Below the pieces are notes generated by a model, which was not told the DNA's origin, ran no database searches, and saw nothing but the letters and a program-made list of their open reading frames with translations. Shown one piece after another: positions 1-4,743 of a DNA stretch of 7,686 nt. Source of the DNA: Planctomycetota bacterium (lineage in GTDB: Bacteria > Planctomycetota > Planctomycetia > Isosphaerales > Isosphaeraceae); assembly GCA_021807585.1 (NCBI GenBank), contig JAKBCQ010000094.1:1-7686 (forward strand), read 5' to 3'. A program made the translations under genes and the position numbers. Numbering within the stretch: the first letter of the stretch is position 1; each line of letters starts with the position of its first letter.

Positions 1-613
1 CAACGTTAGCAATAATATCAATAAACCGATTCATCGCAATCCGGTCGTTCCGTCGGGGTCGAACGCGGTCGATCGCGAATCGCTCCGTTACGTGACGATC
101 GTCGAGCGGTCGATCGGCGGACCGTGGGCGTGTTTGATTCTCGTGGTGCTGGCGACGGCGTGTCTTGGACCTTCGAGTTACACCTCGGCGCGATTCTCCA
201 GGCATTTTCACGACGCCTTGCCGTTCCTCAAAAAATGGCGCTGCGCGTTGATCGGAGCGTTGATCGCCTGGCCCGCCACGGTGATCGCATCGGATTGGGA
301 TTTAACACGTACGTTTACGTTTACGGGAGCTCTCGCCGCGCCGATCGTCGCCGCGGTTTCGGCCGATGCGATCGCGAGCCGATTTCGCGAGCCGATTATT
401 CAATCGAACTGGAATCTTCGAGGAATGATCGCGTGGGCGATCGGGGCGATCGTCGGGCTCGTTCCGTTCGGCGCCGAGTTTGGACTTCTTCCCGTCAAAT
501 TCGCGTCGTCTTTTCGACCGGCGTCTGTTTATGCATTCATCGCTTCATTTATGATCCATTCTTTGTTAAATATTCGAGGTTTTGTTTCCGGTTCGCGGAG
601 CGACGCGCGATGA
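1..613 (+). CDS. Multi-pass membrane protein of unknown function (5' end probably off the window)
   Basis: I do not recognise the family. The frame is open from base 2 to the TGA at 611-613. The only usual in-window start is a GTG at 92 without a convincing Shine-Dalgarno sequence, so the true start may lie left of the window. Numbered from that GTG (173 residues), hydrophobic stretches suitable for membrane helices lie near residues 11-27, 51-67, 74-95, 111-134 and 144-160, with basic loops such as KKWR between. There are no catalytic motifs I can name. The competing frame over the same DNA is Arg-rich and looks like a shadow. The stop overlaps the ATG of the next gene (ATGA at 610-613), so the two are probably co-transcribed and translationally coupled. 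The last third of the gene (about 522-590) is clearly more AT-rich than the rest. Coding status is fairly sure; function is unknown. Confidence 0.7.
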   Translation, partial: NVSNNINKPIHRNPVVPSGSNAVDRESLRYVTIVERSIGGPWACLILVVLATACLGPSSYTSARFSRHFHDALPFLKKWRCALIGALIAWPATVIASDWDLTRTFTFTGALAAPIVAAVSADAIASRFREPIIQSNWNLRGMIAWAIGAIVGLVPFGAEFGLLPVKFASSFRPASVYAFIASFMIHSLLNIRGFVSGSRSDAR

Positions 614-1392
614 TCAAGGGCGATTTGGATATCAATGATATTAAGAGCACATTGAATAAAGATGGGTTTGCGATCGTCGCGCGGGTTCTCGATCGTGGTT
701 TGATCGAAGAGTTGATCGAGGCGGTTGATCGGATCGAGTCGACGGCGAATTCGTCGGCTTCGGGGGTTTTGACGCGCGACGGCGGGGTCTACGGAGCGCG
801 CGACCTGCTTGCGCGCGACCCGATTTTCCGCGAGCTTGCGCATCGGCCGGAGATCCGTCGCCTTGTCGAGCCGATTCTCGGCGACGACGCCTTCGTGGTG
901 CGGGGATTGCTCTTTGATAAAACTCCCGAATTGAACTGGAACTTGCCGTGGCATCAGGATTTAACGATCGCGGTTCGCGCTCGCTGCGACCTTCCCGGGT
1001 TCGGCCCCTGGACGCTCAAAGAAGGCGTTCCGCACGCACACGCCCCCTCCGAGCTGTTGCGCCGAATGCTGACGATTCGGTTGCACCTGGATGATTGTGG
1101 AGCGGGTTCGGGGCCGATGCGCGTTTTACCAGGATCGCACGCGTTCGGTCGACTCTCTCCCGGGGAAACGGCGGCGTGGATTGCGCGCCAAGGAGATCGA
1201 TCGCGTCTCTGTGTGGTTCCGGCGGGTGGAGCGGTGCTGATGCGACCTCTGCTGTTGCACGGATCGATCGCGGCGACCGAGACGGGACGAAGGCGGACGA
1301 TCCACCTGGAATTCGCCGCCGAACGCCTTCCCGGTGGGCTGGAATGGAGAGAAACCTGCATTTCGGCGCCGATCGGGAACGGTGAGGAATAG
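610..1392 (+). CDS. Phytanoyl-CoA dioxygenase (PhyH) family Fe(II)/2-oxoglutarate-dependent oxygenase
   Basis: A 260-residue protein, typical in length for bacterial PhyH enzymes, which hydroxylate a small organic substrate using O2 and 2-oxoglutarate, normally in the cytoplasm. The facial triad is visible: HxD in the motif PWHQD (His115, Asp117) and the distal His217 in LLLHGS. Arg228/Arg229 in RRRTIHLEF fit the 2-oxoglutarate carboxylate anchor. The conserved GPMRVLPGSH turn is at residues 168-177. The N-terminal stretch (residues 9-45) resembles the helical start common in this family. I chose ATG 610 because it overlaps the upstream TGA, has GGAG 9 nt upstream, and begins exactly where PhyH-like sequence begins; the open frame further upstream is Arg-rich and overlaps the membrane gene. 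Substrate is unknown: PhyH homologues act on acyl-CoAs, ectoine, and many secondary metabolites. The membrane-protein partner gives no clear hint. The family call is very secure. Confidence 0.92.
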   Translation: MIKGDLDINDIKSTLNKDGFAIVARVLDRGLIEELIEAVDRIESTANSSASGVLTRDGGVYGARDLLARDPIFRELAHRPEIRRLVEPILGDDAFVVRGLLFDKTPELNWNLPWHQDLTIAVRARCDLPGFGPWTLKEGVPHAHAPSELLRRMLTIRLHLDDCGAGSGPMRVLPGSHAFGRLSPGETAAWIARQGDRSRLCVVPAGGAVLMRPLLLHGSIAATETGRRRTIHLEFAAERLPGGLEWRETCISAPIGNGEE

Positions 1393-1695
1393 CGTCGCAG
1401 TCGCCGTCGGGGTTCCGATTATGCGGGCGCCGCGCGTCAAAATTTGCGCCGACCCCCCAGGTTCCTGTTGTTTCGGGTCAACGTCCCCCTTACAATCCGT
1501 TCAATCAGTTTCGATCGCGTACTCCATTCGTTGGGAGTGGGCGGACGAAAACGAGAGTTCCGTTCCGCTTGGGAAGGATCGCGCCGAGAGCGACCATTGC
1601 GAGTCGGTCGGGCGAACCGTGAACTTCGCGCCAGGATGGATGAATCGAAGTTTAATCACCTTGTTTTATCAACAGCTTAAGAAAGGGAATCCCCC
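1393..1695. other. Intergenic leader between the PhyH gene and the Cys-pair gene
   Basis: About 300 nt without a credible gene. Open frames through it are Arg/Ser-rich, lack good ribosome sites and run on from or into neighbouring genes in other frames. It contains one promoter-like element (1468-1496) and, at its right end, AGAAAGGGA (1680-1688) as the Shine-Dalgarno site for ATG 1696. The last 45 nt are noticeably more AT-rich. I see no convincing terminator for the PhyH transcript; a short GGCGC/GCGCC inverted repeat near 1426-1450 is too weak to count. Confidence 0.6.
1468..1496 (+). promoter_or_regulatory. Candidate sigma70-type promoter for the Cys-pair gene
   Basis: TTGTTT at 1468-1473 and TACAAT at 1491-1496 are separated by exactly 17 nt. 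The -10 matches the consensus at five of six positions and the -35 at three of six. Transcription would start near 1503, giving a leader of about 190 nt before ATG 1696. The call rests on hexamer resemblance only, in GC-rich DNA where such a -10 is uncommon by chance. Confidence 0.4.
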
Positions 1696-2043
1696 ATGTT
1701 TCAGATCGTTCTTATCACGATGCTTTCAGCGACTTCGTGCTGCGCTCCCAAGAAGGCTTGCGCCCCGGCGCCGGCGCCGTGCGTTGTGGCCGCTCCGTGT
1801 GCGCCCGCTCCCACCTGCTGCGCGAAGAGGATGCGGATGCCGCGGATGAAGCTCGGATCGTGCTGCGCCAAGCGGCAGCGGCCCGTTTGCTACACCGCTC
1901 CGGCGCCTTGCGGCGCTCCGGTGTACGCCGCGCCCCAATCCGTCGCACCGAGCTCCCAAGTTTACCCCGCCTCGCAAACCTTCGTGGCGCCCGCGCAGCC
2001 GATGAGGTTCGCGAGCCGTCTGTTCCAACGCCGTTCGGGTTGA
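1696..2043 (+). CDS. Small Cys/Pro/Ala-rich, probably exported protein with repeated Cys-Cys pairs
   Basis: A 115-residue protein starting at ATG 1696 behind AGAAAGGGA. The N-terminus (MFQIVLITMLSATS) is short, hydrophobic and without basic residues. It resembles the start of the small Cys-rich secreted proteins common in planctomycetes, and is an atypical signal peptide or anchor. ATSC at residues 12-15 resembles a lipobox only weakly. Eleven cysteines fall in residues 15-72, including three Cys-Cys pairs in repeated CCA[KP][KR] contexts (15-19, 41-45, 56-60), separated by Ala/Pro-rich linkers (APAPAP, CAPAPTCC). The basic patch KRMRMPRMK lies at 44-52. Residues 73-103 are Ala/Pro/Val/Tyr-rich and cysteine-free, and the C-terminus ends in RLFQRRSG. 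The sequence suggests an envelope structural protein, disulfide cross-linker or metal-binding peptide; none of these is proven. It has its own candidate promoter and a strong terminator, so it is likely monocistronic. It contains no CGATCG, unlike its neighbours. Confidence 0.75.
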   Translation: MFQIVLITMLSATSCCAPKKACAPAPAPCVVAAPCAPAPTCCAKRMRMPRMKLGSCCAKRQRPVCYTAPAPCGAPVYAAPQSVAPSSQVYPASQTFVAPAQPMRFASRLFQRRSG

Positions 2044-2095
2044 CCCGACGGTGTTCGCGACAATCGATCGCGAGCGCTCGAACCTCGGTGCGAAT

Positions 2096-2110
2096 TTGAC
2101 CTGACGTCAA
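2096..2110. repeat. Short inverted repeat TTGAC-CTGAC-GTCAA
   Basis: The arms TTGAC (2096-2100) and GTCAA (2106-2110) are inverted, and they overlap a perfect 8-bp palindrome, TGACGTCA (2102-2109). The site lies in the 3' untranslated region of the Cys-pair gene, 53 nt after its stop and 50 nt before the terminator. It could be a protein-binding site or RNA hairpin, or chance; there is no gene start nearby for it to regulate. Confidence 0.3.
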
Positions 2111-2159
2111 CATTTGCACATCAAAATTGCATTACCATATGAAACCGAGCGGAATATGA

Positions 2160-2192
2160 AAAAACCCTCCCGAATGATTCGGGAGGGTTTTT
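2160..2192. terminator. Bidirectional Rho-independent terminator
   Basis: This is a perfect 16-bp inverted repeat around a single central G: AAAAACCCTCCCGAAT at 2160-2175 and ATTCGGGAGGGTTTTT at 2177-2192. In RNA it folds as a GC-rich CCCTCCCGA/TCGGGAGGG stem with a small loop. It has a U-tract on both strands (six A on the left, five T on the right). It lies 116 nt after the Cys-pair gene stop and 112 nt beyond the DUF1573 stop on the other strand, so it can end both converging transcripts. Confidence 0.93.
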
Positions 2193-2304
2193 CTTTAAGC
2201 CTACGCGGGCGTACCGAAGCATTCAGTGATCGCGATCAGGGTTCCATGTCGACGGATTGAGCCGAATCAACGTGCGATCGTCGAAGCCGAAGGAAGGCGC
2301 TCGA

Positions 2305-3300
2305 TCACGGAACGATTGTCGCGAACGTCGTCAGTTTGGCGGGGGGTTCGTCGGGCAGATCGGTTTCGATTTCGAGGATCGCGTGATGCGCTCCAGGCTT
2401 TGTCGGCGCCTGGAACGTGACGGAAACCTGTTGAAGCGATTTCGGCTCGGTGTTGGGGATCGTCGCCGAGATTTCACCTCGAGCCGCCTTAGCCGCCGTC
2501 ACCTTGAACGGCTTGGCCGAGCGGACGAGCACGGTTTTCTTCACGGTCGAGCCCGCTTTCACACGTCCCAGGTCGATGATCGAAGGCGAGATCGTGATCG
2601 CCCCCTGAACGTTCGCCGCGACCGAGATCGGTAAAGTCGGGCTTGAAGGGTCGTTCGTCGCGATCGCGATTTCATCCTTGAAGAAGCCGATCGGAGTCTT
2701 GGAGTCGAGCGTCGCGGTGAGGCGATATTGCAGATACCCCTCGGGAGTTCGGCCCAACGGTTCGAGCTTGGCGATCAACGCCGAGCTGATCGTGTTCATT
2801 TTTTGAACTTCCCAATCCGAACGTCCCCCCGCGTAAGTGAGCGTGAGCACTTTGGACGGGCTCGATCCGCGCTGCACGACTCCGAAATCAACCTGCCCCG
2901 GATTGAGCAAAATATCACCACGAATAAAACAGTTTAAATTTAAATCAACTTCGGTGAGCACGGGACGATCGATCACCATCGTGAGGCCCGAGGCTTTATA
3001 ACCCTGGAAGCGTGTCGTATCGAGGACGGCTTCGACGTACGATTCGGTACGCGGCGGGAGGGTGCGCGCGCCGAGTTTGACGTCGGTGCAGCCGCATTTC
3101 GTTCTGGTATCGGCGATGTGCAGTTCTTGATCGGTCGTATTGACGATCCGGAATCGGTGGCGCAGTTGCGAGCCGCGAGCGACCGAGCCGAAATCGTAGG
3201 TGCGTTCGGGAAGGATCGCGTCGAATGAGATTTGAGCGGACGCGACCTCAGGAATCGATGTGAAAAGTAAGGCGGTCCAAACCAAAGCGATGCGACGCAT
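2305..3300 (-). CDS. Exported DUF1573 protein with three Ig-like/ASH-type modules
   Basis: 331 residues from ATG 3300. GAGAGGA lies 8 nt upstream, and the start gives a clean Sec signal peptide: MRR, hydrophobic core, then cleavage after VASA (residue 22). An upstream in-frame GTG (3324) would prepend eight charged residues to the signal and is less likely. The mature protein has three beta-sandwich repeats, each opening with a similar phrase: YDFGSVARG (35-43), VDFGVVQRG (137-145) and IDLGRVKAG (242-250). Repeat one carries the DUF1573 hallmark TKCGCTDV (Cys69, Cys71), followed by LPPRTE where family members usually have a PGE-type turn. DUF1573 proteins are abundant in planctomycetes and Bacteroidetes, act outside the cytoplasm and are poorly understood; a structural or binding role is likely. 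No enzyme motifs are seen. The gene converges on the bidirectional terminator and diverges from the Gfo/Idh operon. Codons for residues 117-130 are unusually AT-rich. Confidence 0.9.
   Translation of the reverse strand: MRRIALVWTALLFTSIPEVASAQISFDAILPERTYDFGSVARGSQLRHRFRIVNTTDQELHIADTRTKCGCTDVKLGARTLPPRTESYVEAVLDTTRFQGYKASGLTMVIDRPVLTEVDLNLNCFIRGDILLNPGQVDFGVVQRGSSPSKVLTLTYAGGRSDWEVQKMNTISSALIAKLEPLGRTPEGYLQYRLTATLDSKTPIGFFKDEIAIATNDPSSPTLPISVAANVQGAITISPSIIDLGRVKAGSTVKKTVLVRSAKPFKVTAAKAARGEISATIPNTEPKSLQQVSVTFQAPTKPGAHHAILEIETDLPDEPPAKLTTFATIVP
2933..2944. repeat. 12-bp palindrome TTTAAATTTAAA inside the DUF1573 gene
   Basis: A perfect AT-only palindrome coding for residues around Asp119-Asn123 of the DUF1573 protein, within an AT-rich codon run (2911-2952). 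It contains two overlapping TTTAAA words in DNA otherwise dominated by GC-rich words. Confidence 0.75.
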
Positions 3301-3362
3301 TTTCTCGATCCTCTCGAGCGACACTCGTCATGGGGGAGACGGGGCGTACCGTCATCCTGACG

Positions 3363-3376
3363 ATATTGTACAATAT
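3363..3376. promoter_or_regulatory. Perfect 14-bp palindrome ATATTGTACAATAT, operator and/or -10 element
   Basis: A perfect self-complementary AT-rich site in GC-rich DNA, centred about 69 nt upstream of the DUF1573 ATG. Each strand reads TACAAT, a near-consensus -10. On the minus strand (3370 to 3365) this would start transcription near 3358, giving a leader of about 58 nt, although the -35 position (CGTCGG) is poor. A dimeric repressor bound here would cover that -10. I cannot name the regulator. Confidence 0.45.
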
Positions 3377-3660
3377 GAGATCGGCCGCCGACGCGCGGAT
3401 TTGATGCGGATCCGCGGGTGATCGCGGGTCTCCGATCGGATCGAGACGATCGGGCGATCTTTTCCGCCGCCTCACATTCGAAAGACCGCCGAGCACGCGA
3501 TGTCGAATGACGCGTTCGGTTCGTTCGTGAGATCAGATCAAAACCGAGCCGAGAACGGCTCGATGCGGCCCCTTGGGTTCGTATCCGGGACTGGCCGCGA
3601 GCCCCGATCGCTGTTAGGCTGAATGCGTAATCTCGGAGAAACGGGCGCGGTTGGGAGATC

Positions 3661-3667
3661 GGAGAGG
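3661..3667 (+). promoter_or_regulatory. Shine-Dalgarno site GGAGAGG that decides the TTG start of the Gfo/Idh gene
   Basis: GGAGAGG ends 5 nt before TTG 3673. The next in-frame codons contain no early ATG (the nearby ATG in GCATGG is out of frame), and the Rossmann strand begins only about nine residues in. TTG is therefore the most plausible start despite being a rare initiator. Confidence 0.65.
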
Positions 3668-3672
3668 ATCGC

Positions 3673-4740
3673 TTGGCGGCTTCGCATGGAATCAGGCTGC
3701 GCGTCGGGGTGATCGGCCTGGGTCGATTGTGGGAGGCTCGCCACAAGCCCGCGCTCGCTCGGTTATCCGATCGCTTTCGCGTCGCCGCTGTTTACGATCA
3801 GGTTGCGCGCCGCGCCGCGAACGAGGCGGCGCAAATCGGCTGCGCCGCGACCGTCGGCGTCGCCGAACTCGTCAATCGGCCCGATGTCGATGTCATTTAC
3901 TTGTTGACTCCGCAATGGTTTGGTTCGTACGCGATCGAGCTCGCTTGCGAGGCGAGGAAGCCGATCTATTGCGCCCTGCCGATCGCCGCGGATCCCCCCG
4001 CGCTCGAGGCCGCCGCGGCGCGCATCAAGGTCTCACAAACACCGTTCATGCCCGAGCTGGCGCGGCGGTTTTACCCTGTCACGCTCAGGCTCAAAGAACT
4101 GATCGCCACATCGCTCGGCAAACCCAGGCTTGTTCTGGGGCAGAGCAGGCTTTACGGATTTGATCGCTACGGCAGGCCCGGTCCGTCGACCCAGAACGCT
4201 CCGGTGCCGCTCGCGATCGATCCCGGAGGGTATCTGCTCGATTGGTGTCGGTTCATCTTCGAAGGCGCGCCGATCGCTCTTCAAGGCTTCGGCGGGTTGG
4301 TGCTCGCGGATCGTCCTGATCACGACGATCGCCTCCTCGAACGAGCCGACGACGATTTTGAAAGCTTTCACGCGGTCTTCGCCGAGGGTGGAATCGCGCA
4401 GATCGCGATCGCTCGATTCAACCCCAAAACGCTTGGAGATGCGATCAAATTTCTCCCTCCTTCGGGTTTTCAAGTCTTCACCGAACACGGCGCCGCGCTC
4501 TTGGAAATGCCCGATCGGATCCAATGGCGCGACGCGCAAGGAAACCACGACGAACGTCTTCCGCTCGAACCGACCGTCGGAGAAATGCTTAACGATCAAT
4601 TTCATCGCATGGTTCGCGGCGAACACTCGCTCGCCCCCACCCTCGACGACGCGCTCGCGCTCACCCGCCAAATCGACGTCCTCAATCGAAGCCGCGCCGA
4701 ACGAAGAACGATCGACCTGACTGATACAAGCATTTCCTGA
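3673..4740 (+). CDS. Gfo/Idh/MocA-family NAD(P)-binding protein with degenerate catalytic motifs
   Basis: 355 residues from a TTG start with a good ribosome site, normal length for the family. The N-terminal Rossmann fold is clear: VGVIGLGRLWEARH (11-24, GxGxxx nucleotide loop), VAAVYD (37-42, end of strand two), then PDVDVIYLLTP (70-80). The C-terminal half has the expected alpha/beta sheet layout (RFYPVTLRLKELI 132-144; GGYLLDWCRFIFEG 185-198). Family members usually oxidise or reduce sugars or sugar derivatives with NAD(P). Three conserved positions are altered. The EKP motif reads ALP (101-103, in PIYCALPIA), the TPxxxH histidine is missing (TPQWFGSYA), and no histidine follows Asp190 in the usual DxxxH motif. 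The protein may be non-catalytic, structural or act on something unusual. The stop is 3 nt before the glycosyltransferase ATG, so they form an operon. The family is certain; the activity is uncertain. Confidence 0.88.
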   Translation: MAASHGIRLRVGVIGLGRLWEARHKPALARLSDRFRVAAVYDQVARRAANEAAQIGCAATVGVAELVNRPDVDVIYLLTPQWFGSYAIELACEARKPIYCALPIAADPPALEAAAARIKVSQTPFMPELARRFYPVTLRLKELIATSLGKPRLVLGQSRLYGFDRYGRPGPSTQNAPVPLAIDPGGYLLDWCRFIFEGAPIALQGFGGLVLADRPDHDDRLLERADDDFESFHAVFAEGGIAQIAIARFNPKTLGDAIKFLPPSGFQVFTEHGAALLEMPDRIQWRDAQGNHDERLPLEPTVGEMLNDQFHRMVRGEHSLAPTLDDALALTRQIDVLNRSRAERRTIDLTDTSIS

Positions 4741-4743
4741 TAC

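Larger units (their letters stand above)
3301..3672. other. Divergent intergenic region between the DUF1573 gene and the Gfo/Idh operon
   Basis: 372 nt with no credible gene; open frames here are Arg/Ser-rich extensions of other frames. It holds the Shine-Dalgarno sites for both flanking genes: TCCTCTC on the plus strand at 3309-3315 for the minus gene, and GGAGAGG at 3661-3667 for the plus gene. It also holds a 14-bp palindrome at 3363-3376 and three CGATCG words plus several other GATC sites. A possible weak -10 for the plus operon is TAGGCT at 3615-3620 within CTGTTAGGCTGAATG, with only a poor -35 upstream. Promoters for both directions must lie here, but I cannot place the plus one with confidence. 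Confidence 0.6.

Noticed and set aside
124..609. Long in-frame 5' extension of the PhyH gene
   Set aside because: The translated extension is Arg/Ser-rich and unlike any PhyH N-terminus, and it overlaps the hydrophobic membrane-protein frame. PhyH similarity begins at ATG 610, which has a ribosome site.
1334..1849. Plus-strand open frame bridging the PhyH gene end and the Cys-pair gene
   Set aside because: It overlaps two better genes in other frames, is Arg-rich at its end, and has no ribosome site.
2156..2260. 34-codon ORF starting MKKPSRMIREGFS
   Set aside because: Its first codons are the arm of the perfect terminator hairpin, so the reading frame is a by-product of the inverted repeat. 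It also has no upstream promoter separate from the Cys-pair gene.
3301..3324. GTG start eight codons upstream for the DUF1573 gene
   Set aside because: It would place charged residues MSLERIEK before the signal peptide, and the Shine-Dalgarno sequence fits ATG 3300 instead.
4033..4671. 212-codon minus-strand open frame inside the Gfo/Idh gene
   Set aside because: It is entirely antisense to a gene with clear family motifs, has no recognisable domain, and is a shadow caused by GC-rich third positions.
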